A DNA stretch of 64,000 bases from Pogostemon cablin (Eukaryota > Streptophyta > Magnoliopsida > Lamiales > Lamiaceae): the NCBI GenBank assembly GCA_023678885.1, contig CM042982.1:1612001-1676000 (forward strand), in the 5' to 3' direction. The notes beneath the pieces are model-generated. The model saw nothing but the letters and a program-made list of their open reading frames with translations, was not told the DNA's origin and ran no database searches. How positions within the stretch are numbered: the first letter of the stretch is position 1; each line of letters opens with the position of its first letter. A program made the translations under genes and the position numbers. Below, piece after piece: positions 1 through 13,733 of the stretch.

Positions 1-3000
1 GTCCTGCTGTGGTTGGAAGGTGTGTGGCACTTTTGAAGCGATATCTTTTAAGGTGATCTCATCCTATCATCAGACTATTCTCTTTTTGTGTGACACTTTT
101 TGTGTGAAATTAAGCATACATGATGTTGAGTGATGCCAGCATGTTGGTTTACATGGATAATATATACTACTTAAACAATAACCAATTACAGAATAGTAGA
201 CTGGATATATTATTGGTTTGCTACAACAGGTCAGACAAATTCATAAAGTGAAAATGTCATCTTTATACTTATTAAATCTTAAAAAATGGAAAGATGGTAA
301 AGGAGATTTTTTTTTTGTTTTAAACGTATATTAGCTGAATGCCTATGGCTTGGCAAGACAATTTCATGTACGTTTACATATACTTCTTGAAAAATACAAG
401 TACACACCTGGGTCATGTGAAGACAACTCTCATATGTTCTTTTCATTCCACTATAAGTAAGAATATACAACCAGATTGCACGTCATGATAATTGGTTTCT
501 GTGGTACAATTTACATTCATAAGTCTCATTTTAAAAAAGTAGTTGTTAAGAGGGAGATATACTAAAATGTTTGTATCTTTAGATTGTATAAGTGAGCTCT
601 GAAATGGTTTCTTATGAATTTGCTTTGTCTAAAGATATAATCCACAAGGTTGTTTATGCAATGCAGATATAAGCCTAGCGAGGAGACATTATTGCAGATT
701 GATCGGTTTTGCATGAGTGTAATTGCTGAGTGTGATATGAGTCCTCATCGGAAATTGACACCCTGGTCACGTTCCTTAAGTCAACAATCAGTGAGTTCAG
801 TAACATCTACAAATATTAATCCTTTGCCCGTGTCAAGTTTTGCATCTGGAGCCCTTGTGAAATCGTTGAATTATGTTCGCTCTTTAGTGGCTCAATATAT
901 CCCAAAACGTTCATTCCAAGCGGCTGCCTTTACGGGAGCTGTTCCTGCATCAAGACAATCACTGCCAACTCTGTCATCTTTATTGAGTAGGTCATTTAAT
1001 TCCCAACTTAGTCCTGCAACTGCCAAAGAGTCTTTGGAGAACAAGGACACATCGATCACATTTGTTTCTGACTCTCCAATTGTTGAAGAAGTTGATGAAA
1101 TTGGTGATCTAGAGTTTATGGCATCTGATGTTTTCAGATGGCGCTGGTGTGGAGACCAACAATCATCACTTCTTTTGCCGAAAAGGTCTTCTAAATTAAG
1201 CTTCTGTTACTTAGTAATGACTTTAACTGTTTTTATTTGTCCCGATCCCTGACAGTTCTTGCTTACAGTGATCAAATTCTGAACCTCCAAGACATGCGCA
1301 CTCATAATTTCCTAGAACTAGGTGCTGCAGCTCTTCTTGTTGGGGACATGGAAGCCAAAATGAATGGTGAAGCTTGGAGATCCGTTGGGAGTGCAGACAT
1401 GCCTTATCTCGATCAACTTCTGCAACCTTCATTGTTGACTACTGTTACCAATTCAACTTCAGCCTTTTCCCATTTAAGAGCAATTACAGCTCTAAAACGC
1501 TCCAAACCAGGAGCTGATCAAATTTGGTATGTTCTTGCTCAATCCTTTAGTTATTGAAATGTGGCTTGATCTTCTATTTTCATGCAACTCTAATTTTCTT
1601 TAAATACATGGTGATCTTATTTGAAATCTGCATGGTGTTCTTGTTGACATGTTGATGTGTTTATCAAACTTATTGACAATATATTTATTTTTAGAGCATC
1701 GATAGGATGCTGTTTTGCTGCATATTTCTTGTTAGTTTTGGAGGACATGTTATGTATTTTAGTTTATTACATACTGAACATATGTCACTTGCAACTTCAT
1801 ATGTCTAACTCGCATGCGCTAGGATTTCTTTCTTGGTCCCCTAAAAATATATTTGTAATTTAACAAATTTAGTATGTTCCTTTAGGACCAGGTCGAAGTT
1901 GAAAACTTGAAACTATGAGTTATGCTAAGTAAGAGAGAAAAATTTGAACGAGTATTAGTTGCAGCCTTCAGATTTGGCTCCTGAGGGGTGCTTTTTTTTT
2001 TTTTAATATATATTTTTAATTCTTCTGTTCTTTCAAACTTGGATTGACTTTTAAAATTGAGGTCTCAAAACCTCGGGTGCTTTTTTTTTTTTTTTAAATA
2101 TGTTGAGACTTTTGAAAATCTTCCTTTCATGTGTTTGCATCATGGTTATCAAGATCAACACATTGTATGACTGCATTTCACCTGTCTCACCAGGGAACTA
2201 AGGTTTATACTTTATTGTAGGTCTTTTCCGCTGTGGAAATCTTTCGATTCCTTTGTTTGTGAGATATTGTCTATCTGAACTTCATTTGGCACTGGTAGTG
2301 ACGTGTGAATGATGTTACTATATTCTCAGGGAGGATTCACCTGTAGGTACCTTTCGCCCACGTGCAAGACCACTTTTTCAATACCGTCATTACAGGTAAA
2401 AGACTGAGTAGTTACTTCTGGTGCCCTTAGTCATCAACTGCTTCTTGATGATTTGTCTCTATCTATTGTTAGTATACTTGCACTCACTAGTATATAAGTG
2501 TGGCGAATAAATTTGTCTTTGCATGATTATATTTTGAGGTTATAATATTTTGTATACTCTCCTCTAATAAAAATTAATTGTGGAAAGCAATTTATACTAT
2601 ACATCCAATGACAATGTATTGGTTTTAATTTCTGTGGTTCTATGTCACAATGTTTTTGATTGTGCCAGTGAGCAACAACCCTTGCGATTGAACCCTGTGG
2701 AGGTATGCGAGGTTATTGCGGCCGTTTGCTCTGATACATCTTCTGTCAGTTCTAATCACTTGACAGTTTCCTCTAAATTAAGACACAGTGGAAGACCATC
2801 AATGGATGTGGCTGTCAGCGTTCTTGTCAAACTTGTAATTGACATGTATGTTCTAATTTCTTTGCTATATCTTGTGACGATAACATACACCAGCACATGG
2901 GTACTCTCTTGTCTCTGTGTTACTGGATATTTTGTGTGTGGGGGGGACTCTTCTAGGCATACATGTTGACTGCGGGTTGTAGGTTCACTATGGCATTTTT

Positions 3001-6000
3001 ATATGTGAATTATGCTGTAACAATTATTACAATATTATCTTCAATTTCAACTAAATCCTTTTCTGTATTAATCCTTGCCTAATTTTTCGAAGAAGTTCTT
3101 AGTTTACGTTCTTCATTTTTCCGTTGTACCAAGTCAATTAGGCACAAGGATAATCTCATAGCTCATCTATTAGTAAATCTAACATCGTTTGATATCTTCA
3201 AAATGCTCCGGTGTGTATACATTTTAGGCTTCTCGCCGCACAATAAGAAACTTATTTTTGTAACTGGCTTTAAAAAAGAGTTCATTCAACGGATGTCTAA
3301 TATTTTCTGAGGGTACTGTAATGTTTATAGCTGACTTTCAAGTAAACTAGCGGCCCAATCTGATTTCAGTTCTAAACTGTATGCAGGTATGTTTTGGATT
3401 CAGAAACTGCTGCTCCTCTCACTCTATCCTTGCTAGAGGTTTTCCTTTTTTCCCACAGGATTTAATATTTACCATGTAACTGAGCCTAATTATTTTTCCA
3501 TAACATCGCAGGACATGTTAAATTCTTCTAGTGTGATGTCAAAGTCTCGAGCTTTTGATTTAATTATTAACCTTGGGGTGCATGCACATTTATTGGAGCC
3601 TCCAGCACCTGATGGCTCCTCTATGATTGAGGAACAATACTCCCAGGAAGCATATTTTGACAACGGACCTCAAGTTGCATCGAATGGGATAAAATCTGAC
3701 TTTCTCAAGCAAACAAGGAACTCCTTAGCCATTGATAAGTTTGAGTGTTGGATTCTGGGTATTCTATTTGAGGTTCTTCTTCATCTTGTTCAGGTATATC
3801 CGATATCTATAACTGGAAAGAGGTTAAAAACTTAATCTTCTGGGATTTCACTGCCTGTTTGCCATATGCTGTTTCTCCTTGTAGTAGGCTTGAGCTTGAG
3901 TCCTTGACACAGATTTCACCAATTACATATCTACGACAGCAACTTTAACATATTAAACTAATCATATCTCATAATAAAAATAAAATAAAATTGTGGTTTA
4001 AATTTGAACTTGAACAAGTGCACAGGTTAAATCATGGTGCTTTGGAAAGAATCTCACAGAAAAGTCAAGGATATGATGAACAACAAGAAAATCTTAGAAG
4101 TTGTCCTATAATCTGTTAGGCATCAGAGGAAAACCTAGATGGTTATGATTGTAGTTTTTTTTCTTTTCTGCTTGTTTAGGTGTAACCTTTATTTATTTTA
4201 TGTTATTTTAATTTAATTTGAACCTAAAACCAAAATATTACTGTTCTTTTATGGAGCTCCTCTTTGATACATGGTGTGGTATTTAACAGATTGAAGAGGA
4301 AGAGGAGTCCGTCTGGGCTTCTTCACTGAGCTGTTTACTGTATTTCATCTGTGATAGAGGAAAAATTCGACGAAGCAGATTAAAGGGTCTCGATATTAGA
4401 GTGAGTATATTACAGCCAGGCTTTGTTGTTATTGATAGTTTCTGGACAATTTTTTCTATATGCAACTTAACTTTATTAATTTGACTTGATAGACTTTTGT
4501 ATGGAGGATGAGCATGATGTTTTATATTTGGTGGATTTTTGTCTTTTAAAATGGTTCATAGTTGGCGTCCATAGCCAACATATAAATTTTGCCTCTCTGC
4601 TTGTGGTTTGTATAAATTTGCCTTGATACTGCTAGTTTTTTAGAGTTTGATTTCTTAGACCTTATATTTTCTTCAAAAATTAACACATTATCAGTATTTA
4701 TTCCATGTTGAATAACGAATAGCAGTTAAAGTAAAACAATATTTCTAGAGAAACCATCTCCTCCCAAGTACAACTAAAGAGCAAAGGAAAATAACATTTC
4801 TTCATAATCCATATTTCTAGAAGAGATCTTTTAATGGAGATTTAATTATGAAGAAGCAAATATAGCTGTAAGTAGGTTAATAACTGTGAGTTTATAACTC
4901 ATAACATTAGTTTAAATACTCATATCCTAATAGATAACTGTATTAATATGGAAAGTTTCTTGTGTTCTATTCTAGGATATGACATCTTCATTCCTTCTAC
5001 AGGTATTATACCAGCTATGGAAATCCAGGCTACATACTTTAATTGCTGTTAAGCGGCTGTTTGTAGCTCTTAATGGAATTTTTTGTTCTTTAGAATATTT
5101 TTTCAATATCAACTGTCATTGAGGACCGTGTGCAAATATTAAACTTTATTTGTTTACTGATACTGCTTTTTGCATGTTATTTCTTGACCTCACTCTTTTC
5201 TTTATATAGATTTTCTCAGCTTAATTTTATGCCCCCTTTTTTTTTTGGTACAGGTTATAAAGGTACTGATGCAGATTAGTAGGAGAGACTCCTGGGCTGA
5301 AATAGTCCATTCCAAGCTTATCTGCATGATGACAAACATGTTCTATCAAATGCCTGATGGATCTGCTCCTCTGTTTCTTGTTGATCAAGTTGATCTGATT
5401 GGAGGAATTGAAGTTATATTTGGAGAGGTAATCTAATCAAATCCTGTTAGCTAGATTTCTCTGCAAGTTCTTTTTTATGGCAAGGGTAAACATGAACTCT
5501 GAAAAGTGTCAAACATCAAAGATGTCATATCTCTATCTCGAATGATGCTATTAATGAAATAGTATGTTTTTTAATTTTCGACTTCAGAAAAGTGGAGCTG
5601 AAATTGTTAGTGTTAAAGTTGGGTACTTTGTAATCAAGCTTTTTCAAAAATGTGCTTAGAGAAAAATGGACATACTAAAGAGTCTCCTGTACTTTCTAAT
5701 CAAAATTTGAAGCTATATGATGTTTTATCCCGTGGGGACTGGGGGGTCAAATGGTTTGCATTTTTCATGAACATGAATGATATTGTAAGAATTGAGACCT
5801 TTGTTGAAAAAATGAATCTTTGATTGAAATGCACTGAGCAATTGTTCGTCTGTTCACTTTTATTTGCAGTTGGTGGTTTCAAACTCAAGGGAAGAGAGGA
5901 GAAATTTATATATGGTGCTTTTCGACTATGTATTGCATAAAATAAATGAGACATGTATAGCTGCTGGAATTTCAGAGTATAGTGATGATGAGGTTAGACC

Positions 6001-9000
6001 TATTGCTACCTTGCTTGTGCTTGCAGATGCACCTGAAGCCTTGCATATCTCTGTCAAGTTGGGTGTTGAAGGTATTGTGGAACTTTTGAGGAGATCAATC
6101 TCTACATCTCTGTCCACATATCCAAACAACGATCGGCTTTTAACGGTACATTCCACAAATGTTCTTGGTTTTGTTCATGCATTTATGATTGATATTAGTT
6201 TTCTGTGTGATCATAAGCTAGTTTAGGTCATATTTATATTAGTTACATATGTTGAGAGTAAATGAGAAATAGTCGTAATATATTAATACATTGAGAAGAA
6301 AATGCATGAATTTTTCATTTTTTTATTTGACCACTTGATCAATCTCTACATCTCTGTCAACATATCCAAATAATGTTCTGCCTTTAACGGCACATTTCAC
6401 AAATATTCTTTGTTTTGTTCATGCATTAATGATTGATATTGGTTTTGCTATGTGATGATAAGCTGGATTTGGTCATATTTATATTAGTATCTCCTTTTCT
6501 ACTTGACCACTTGTGAGAAAAATCTTGTTTTTAATTTTAAAAGATATGTACATTGAATAAATTCTCTGAAATTTGGAAGATTGTGCTAGGTCCTGACTAT
6601 TATAACATTATAATTAGGTTGCGTGTTTTATGCTAGTTATGCTGAAATTTGAAAAATGTGTGTTTTAGGGAAAAAATTAAATATTCAAAATTTTTTAGTT
6701 GTGTAGAGGAAAGAGAAGAATTTGGTAGAAGTATATAATTAGACAATATGCACGGAGGAAAGAGAAGCTTTTGGTGGAGGCAGATGGTTATAAATTTTTA
6801 TCTGTGATTCTCTTGCAGTTATTGGAGAAGATAGTGGAGAAGTTTGACTTGCTTGTTGCATCATTTACTCACGTCGACAAAGAGTTCACCCAAATGATTC
6901 AGACAACAAAATTATTCAAATCTGTTGAAAGCATACCTGGAGTGTCTGGAAATGTCAATGCAATGAATGCAAAGCTCTTCTGGTCCACTTTGCATTCTCT
7001 TCTTCATTCTGAAAGAAAAGCCAACCGCCAAAATGGGTATTTGTGGTTAGGGGACTTGCTGATTGCAGAAATCAACAGGGAAGGGGATATGATTCTCTCG
7101 AGCATTAAAAGCTTGGAGCAGAAAATTAAGCTTGTCGGTGTTAATGAATATTCGGCTTCATTAAATGTTCCTTTACCAATATGGCTTATGTGTGGACTTC
7201 TCAAGTCAAAAAACAGCCACATCAGATGGGGTTTTCTGTTTGTTCTGGAAAGGCAGCTGATCCAGTGCAAATTTTTGCTAGATGAAAATGAGTCCCAACA
7301 GGTAACGCATAGTCAATCTGCAGCACAGTCACATGACGAGAGCCGTCTTGAGAAAGCGAATGCGGTGATTGATATCATGAGTTGTGCTTTATCCTTGATG
7401 GCTCAAATAAATGAAACGGATCGAATGAATATTTTAAAGGTAATTATGTCCAATATAATTCAGTTTCAGGGTTGTTTAGTTATAAAAATACATCACTGAA
7501 ATGAATGATATGGAACCTCAATATTCATCTTGATATACATCCTTGTTTGGACTCTGCATAGAAGTGAAGGCAATGATGGGAAAATTTCTTAGAAGGGATA
7601 ATTTCAGAAACATTTCATTGTCCTATTTACTACATCCAAAAAAAAAAAAAATTCTCTTCATTGCACAACATTGGCTTCTATTTTATCAATTGCACAAATT
7701 GAGGGTATGAGACTGGGTTCTTCTATTTGCTTGTTCACGATCATTGACCAAATGTATTTTTTGGCACAGTATTCTTTCTGTTTCTCCAAAGGTTCGTTAC
7801 CAATAGATGTTATATATGTTAGCAGAATGACAGATGTCATGGTATCTTTGCCGTGTGAAACATGATTCCCCATGTTCATTGAAGGAAAGGGAGCAGAAGT
7901 TAAATCTGGTTCTCTCCCTATCACTTCAGAGAATGACTAGCTACTTGATAGTTTATTTCAACGTTGTTTGTTGTGTGCATTGCTATGCATTACTACTCTT
8001 TTACGGACACCCCATAGACCTGTTTCTACTTCATTATCTTCCAATGATATTGTTTTCCTTGGACATGTGTGCGCAGATGTGTGACATCCTATTGTCTCAA
8101 CTGTGTCTGAAAGTTACACATACTGCTGTCCTGCCATTTGGAGACACGACACACTTTAAGGATTCTAGTAAATTAGAAAGGATGAATAAGTCAGATGGGT
8201 CGGAACGACTCTCCCGAGCAGAGAGCATTGACCGTGGTGATTTTATTGGAAGTCCTAGCATTAAAGTTGGAATAAATGTACATTTTCCAATTCGTGATAC
8301 TGCATCCATGGCGGCACTGCTTCTTCATGGACAAGCCATTGTTCCGATGCAATTGGTCGCTCGTGTTCCTGCTGCATTATTTTATTGGCCTTTGATCCAG
8401 CTTGCTGGTGCTGCAACAGATAATATTGCTTTGGGAGTCTCTGTAGGTAGCAAAGGAAGAGGAAATCTTCCAGGAGGCACATCAGATATAAGAGCAACCC
8501 TTCTCTTACTTTTGATTGGCAAATGTACAGCAGATTCTTCTGCTTTTAGAGAAGTAGGCGGAGAAGATTTTTTCCGGTATCATTTTAACTTGAACTTTCA
8601 ATACATGGTGTTTATTTTCAATTGTTTCTGAGTGCATGTATGTGCATCTGCCAGGGAACTTTTGGATGATACCGATGCGAGAGTGGCATACTACTCTTCA
8701 ACATTTCTTTTGAAGGCAAGTATTGGATCTCTTAACGGATGATAAATTTAACGATTTGATGTTAAATTTAAATTACATTTATATATTTCAGAGAATGATG
8801 ACTGAGAAACCAGAAAGTTACCAACGCATGCTTCATAGTCTTGTGTCGAGGGCTCAGCAGGTACATTTTTTATTTAATGTTTCATTTGAACAAAACTTTG
8901 ACTTCTGTTGGGCCCTATGATTGTTTTATTCAGTAAATAATTCATTTGGGTTTGGCTGATTACTCATGACACCAGCAAAAAAAGGTTCACCATTAGCAGC

Positions 9001-9520
9001 ATTCCACAACACAGTTTGCTGTTGAAATAGAAAAATATACCCCCTTTTTCTTTAGTTTGTCTTTATCAATATTGAGAATGAAAAATGTTTCTCATGAACT
9101 TTTCATTTGGCACAGACAATTTGTCTGTTGATATGTCAATATAGATTTGCCAAAATTCATACCGATACAGAATATACAAAATTTGAATCATGATGCCTAC
9201 TCTGTTTTCTCGGAGTATCTCTCAAATTAACTTAGGGATGCTACTAAGAGCGAATACATTTGATTTTTTGCTTCTGTGATTGATTATCTTCTTTTGTTTC
9301 CTGTATTAATGAAATTTCTTGGTTCATATCTCATCTTTTCTGGTTAGAATCTAGTTGCAAGAAACATTGTTGGGGGATCCTGTACAATTCATTTTTAGTT
9401 TGATTTTCAAATGATCATGATTTTCTTGTTTTATACTTCTATTTACAGAGTAATAACGAAAAGCTATTGGAAAACCCGTACCTGCAAATGCGCGGCTTGC
9501 TTCAGCTTTCAAATGAGTAG
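1..9520 (+). CDS. Large conserved plant ARM-like protein (At3g12590 type), 3' part
   Basis: Fifteen exons can be chained in one frame: 1-52, 667-1185, 1269-1526, 2330-2395, 2669-2845, 3387-3438, 3512-3793, 4290-4400, 5254-5427, 5870-6145, 6819-7439, 8077-8576, 8655-8715, 8792-8860, 9449-9520 (stop TAG). They give about 1095 residues; the N-terminus lies before the window. The chain matches, as remembered, the Arabidopsis At3g12590 family of roughly 1180 residues: RYKPSEETLLQIDRFC near the start, MQLVARVPAALFYWPL in exon 12, LQLSNE at the end. The family is alpha-helical and ARM-like, with no established biochemical role, so none is given here. All introns are GT-AG except the one after 8715, which begins GC. 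Intron 10 carries a copy of the end of exon 10. Confidence 0.9.
6093..6486 (+). repeat. Direct duplication of exon 10 tail plus donor region inside intron 10
   Basis: About 150 bases at 6093-6245 (last 53 bases of exon 10, its donor and the start of intron 10) reappear at 6337-6486. Both copies share GATCAATCTCTACATCTCTG, TTTTGTTCATGCAT and CATATTTATATTAGT. In the second copy the splice donor TAACG|GT has become TAACG|GC. The copies have drifted at roughly one base in ten, so the event is not recent. Confidence 0.85.
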
Positions 9521-9706
9521 CTACGTTTTCACTTTTTAGATAAGTGAATAGCTACCATTTTGCTTGACTGGTCTGATCAAAGAATTTACAGTTCATTACT
9601 CCTGATGTTTGCTATGGTAGCAATTCATGGTGAATAGTGAAAAAATTGATGCCTCTACTTTATCATGGTTCAAATGAATTTAATTCGAGCTGAGAACTGA
9701 GAGAAA

Positions 9707-10520
9707 ATGTCCTTTAAAGTTCCCTTGGATGGATACGTTGCCTTCTTTGCTTGGTCGATAACCTTTCTTCAGAACTGGTGGAGTTTGTATCAACTTGGAC
9801 AATTCCAAGAAAGGCCTCCTAAACAAAGTAAATCTTTGCTTGTTCCTGAAGGTTTTAAAATTGGCAGCATGTTTACTCAGCAACAGCTAATCTCATGCAT
9901 AAAAGGTTTGGTTTTACCACCCCATCTTCAGGTACTTTCCAACGTCTTTAACTGAATGTAAATTCATTTTAACTTTTCATGACTCTCTTATTTTCTGTAA
10001 ATGATAACATTCATTTTAGTTGTGCATCTTCTTAAGAGGATTCTTTTGTTCATAATGACACGATAATTACAGGAAACTAAACTCTCCTCCCAAGCCAATT
10101 AACTACTGGAAACTACACCCTCCTCCCAAGCCAATAACTACAGGAAACCACACCCTCCTCCTAAGCTGATAACTACAGGAAACTGAATCTAATCTTTCTG
10201 TATTAGTGCATCCAGAAGTAAACTGAGTATCGTTCCCAAGCCATTTTAGACACATTTCTCTCATCTTCTCATATTTTTTCTAGTTACTCAACTTCTTTAA
10301 TTACTTATAAATCTAATCTTGAGAGTTGCCCAACATTTTTATCCACCTTCGTTGTTTATATGATAGTTCTATATAACATTCCTTTTAGTTCAAGCTGCAC
10401 TTTTTGTTTTGACCAGCTTTTGTTTTTTTTTTTTTTTAAAATTAATTGTACTTGCAGTTGTGTGGGGAAATTAAATCTCAGGAACACGAGCTGGTCTTTG
10501 AACTGGAAAATCAATTTTGA
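9707..10520 (+). CDS. Possible two-exon small ORF, unknown, may be 3' UTR
   Basis: An ATG in a fair context (AGAAAATGTC) opens 75 codons at 9707-9931, ending in CTTCAG|GTACTT. A matching acceptor CTTGCAG precedes 10458-10520, which adds 20 codons and a TGA in phase, for 95 residues. The product has an aromatic stretch (FLQNWWSLYQLGQF) and a charged end (KSQEHELVFELENQ). I do not recognise it. It starts 187 bases after the stop of the preceding gene, so it could equally be chance coding potential in a 3' UTR or a gene remnant. Confidence 0.3.
10068..10186 (+). repeat. Short tandem repeat, about 33-bp unit
   Basis: Three successive units share the pattern AACTACAGGAAACTACACCC followed by TCCTCCCAAGCCAAT, with a partial fourth ending in AACTACAGGAAACTGA. 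It lies in the putative intron of the small ORF above, or in the 3' flank of the ARM-like gene. Confidence 0.8.
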
Positions 10521-11072
10521 TTTGATGTAATTATTCATCTGAATGTTCAAAATTCTACGGCGGAGTTTTCAGTTCTCTCTTCGGATGGTACATTTTGTGA
10601 AGCACTGACCATATTGATGCACAAAAGTAGATTGTACATATAACATCTTCTAGCTTGATTCTCTGGATTCTTGAGCACCATTTGTACATATTCGTGATCT
10701 TTTGGGGTGCTCAAATAGAATCTATTTTTCTTTAAAGAAAGTTTTGTTTATCCATTTATCACTTGGAAGCATCTCATTAGATCATAGTGCTGAAGACAAC
10801 AATTGTGCAGTGCAATTTTGTTTTGTGTAGCTTTCTCGTCGCTTTTTTAACACGTAGTTAACCTTATGTAACATGTAATCAGTTTTTTTTTTTTGCCCCT
10901 TTAATTTTGGGAATTTTTTGTTTTTAATTCTGTAAATGCATGATTGAGTATAATTTGGAGTGTTTATATATGATTAGCATTTAAATCAATGTTTGTTGAG
11001 GATTGGCTTATGGAAATCTACTCTAATAACACCCTATTCCTCGTATGTTACTGTATTAAGAACACAAAATTT

Positions 11073-11130
<58 letters not shown>

Positions 11131-11790
11131 TCCATTCCATTTCAGATAACAAATTTTTTATTTTGGATTTCTCACAAAAGTTTATATATTTCTAAAAAAG
11201 TAAAAGTTAAATACAATCACCATTCTCTCATATACTTTATTTATAAAAAATCCACTATTATCTAACAAACCTAAATACTTTATAATTTATTTATTATTAA
11301 AAATACTATAATATCCATAAAAGTTATTACTTTTTTTTAATCTCTGACTAAAACACATACAAATTTTGTGGGATGAAGGTAGTAATTAACAGGGGTAGCC
11401 ATTTATAAGTACATATTACAAGAAACTGGTATTCTTAAAACCTAATTTAATACAGTATATCGTTTTCTTAAAATTATAGAACTGGCATATAATATTTTTA
11501 TTTATTTACATTTCTTTTATGTAGTTTTTGGAATTAAGTGTACTCCCGCATAAAATAAGTAGGAAAATTAAAATAGTGACGACCAATTGTTGCATTGCAT
11601 AATACATAATTTATAAAATTGATAATAATTGTTAAAAAAATTCAACGGTAAATTAAGGCAATAGGCCAAAGTCAAGCATATGGCAGTTATCATGCATTAC
11701 TTAACCTTCTGTGATTCTTTATAATTATAAAAATTCACAAACTTTCTGTGATTCTCGTTTCTTCATAATTCACAAACACGCAATCCGGCC
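10521..11790. other. Intergenic, AT-rich, with TA microsatellite
   Basis: No gene is visible. There is an alternating TA tract of about 56 bases at 11074-11129, then AT-rich sequence up to the first DHAR start codon. The promoter of that gene must lie in the last few hundred bases, but no clear TATA box can be singled out in such AT-rich DNA. Confidence 0.6.
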
Positions 11791-13733
11791 ATGGCGGTAG
11801 AGATCTGCGTCAAAGCTGCTACAGGCGCTCCCGACATCCTTGGAGACTGTAATTTTCCTTTCATTTCCTTTTTCCCGCTTTTCTACATTACGTACAATAC
11901 CAATTGCAATCGTCGTGGGTTTATTTCCTCATGATTTGATTCGACATCTCAGGTCCCTTTTGTCATAGGGTTTTGATGACTTTGAATGCGAAGAAAGTAC
12001 CTTATAACACTCATTTGATCAATCTCGAAGCGAAGCCCCAATGGTGAACCGTGAATGAATGCCGATTGAACTACTACTGGTTTCAGCGTTTAGAGTTTTT
12101 CAATTTGGATCACTTGTTTTATGCTTTTCATTTTTAGGTTTACGGAAGTTAATCCTGAAGGGAAGGTGCCACTCATAAAATTTGATGACAAGTGGATTGC
12201 TGATTCTGACGTGATTGTTGAAATTATTGAGCAAACGTATCCCAGCCCTCCTCTGGCTCCTCCTCCTCAAGTTTCATCCCTGTATCAACTCTTCCTTTTG
12301 CACTTATGATTGATCTTAATGTATTTCTTTCAAGATTTTAAAGTTTTTGTAATGACGTATTGGGCGATTTTGGTTAGTTTCTTGTTTCATGAATGTGGTT
12401 GAAGCCTCAAGTGATGATGATTTAGCAATAGATGAATGCATGCTTGGAGGGAAATATGGTCGATGAGTCTTTTAGGTTATAACTTGTGTATCTTTGGCAA
12501 AGGTGGTGTTCTTTTTGAACCTTAATTGGGTGGTGTATATGTACTTGCACCTTCCTGCCATATGTATTGTCTGTGATGCTAATTTACATTGTCCTTAATT
12601 GTTTACTCTAGGGGCTCCAAAGTTTTGCCTCTTTTTGTCAAATTCTTGAAGAGCAAGGATCCTAGCGACGGATCAGAAGCAGCGCTGCTCAATGAACTGA
12701 AGGCATTGGATGAGCACCTAAATAATAAGGTTTTGACTTGTGAATTAAGAATGCATTAACTCAAAATAAATTCATAAGGAAAAATTATCATAATTTGGAT
12801 TGCATGTCATTGCTAAGAATTTTAATTCGTTAATATGATCAGGGACCTTATGTAAATGGAGAAAACATTTGTGCTGTTGATTTGAGTTTGGCCCCGAAGC
12901 TTTACCATCTTGATGTGGGCCTTGGCCATTTTAAGGATTGGGCTATCCCAGGAAGCTTGACTCATGTACACAACTACAAGAAGGTACTATGGTTCAATCT
13001 CATCCCTATCTGTCTTCTCATCATTTTAAGCTGTATAACTTGATATTCGACCGTTGGAGCAACTGAAATTACAATTGCCATGATCTAGGCTCCATGGTCT
13101 CTTTTATCTATAGAACTTGGCATGAACTATGAAAACAACTCTAGTTCTGAGATGGAATTGTTTCTTTCAAATAAAGTAGAACAATATTATTTAAAAAGAC
13201 AGGCAAAAAGATGAAGCCATTTATCTTAAATTGCCTTTTCTTCCTAATTCAAATAAATATCTGTCAAACTCTAATAAGTCCATCTTATGTGCGAAAGGTC
13301 TGCCTTGAGTTTTGAACTTCTGTTGGTACATGTCAAACTATTTGGTAGACGAATTCGTTATAGATGCTGCATCTTTTCAAAAACAGGAAGAAATTTTGGA
13401 TATTGAACTCCTCTGTTTGATCAAGTTTAGCTGAAATTTCTTGTTTTGGTTTTATTAATGCAATATATATCTTGGCATAAGCCATGGTGTTGCAAAGCTT
13501 TTGATACTACCCTTGAAAACTAGTTATTCAGTTGATATTGGTTCTACTTTAATAGATGCAAAGCTTTCTTGTGCATCATTCTCTCTCGTCTCTATATTCA
13601 TTTGATAAATTTGACTGATGTGGCTTTCTCTCTCCCTTCCCAACAGCTGCTTTTCTCTATAGAGTCTTTCCAGAAAAACAAGGCTGAAGAACGATATGTC
13701 ATCGCTGGCTGGAAAACCAAACTCGATTCTTGA
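11791..13733 (+). CDS. DHAR: Dehydroascorbate reductase, copy 1
   Basis: Six coding exons, 11791-11848, 11953-12043, 12138-12281, 12612-12729, 12843-12983 and 13647-13733, encode 212 residues. The protein is a glutathione-S-transferase-fold dehydroascorbate reductase, which regenerates ascorbate from dehydroascorbate with glutathione. The start MAVEICVKAATGAP, the thioredoxin-like motif GDCPFCHR at about residue 18, NPEGKVPLIKFDDKW, SDVIVEIIEQTYP, and the all-helical C-terminal half (VDLSLAPKLYHL, HVHNY, YVIAGW) are diagnostic. There is no transit peptide, so a cytosolic form is likely. The active site reads CPFC as in plastid DHAR3, whereas its neighbour reads CPFS. HR replaces the usual QR/QK after it. 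Confidence 0.95.
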
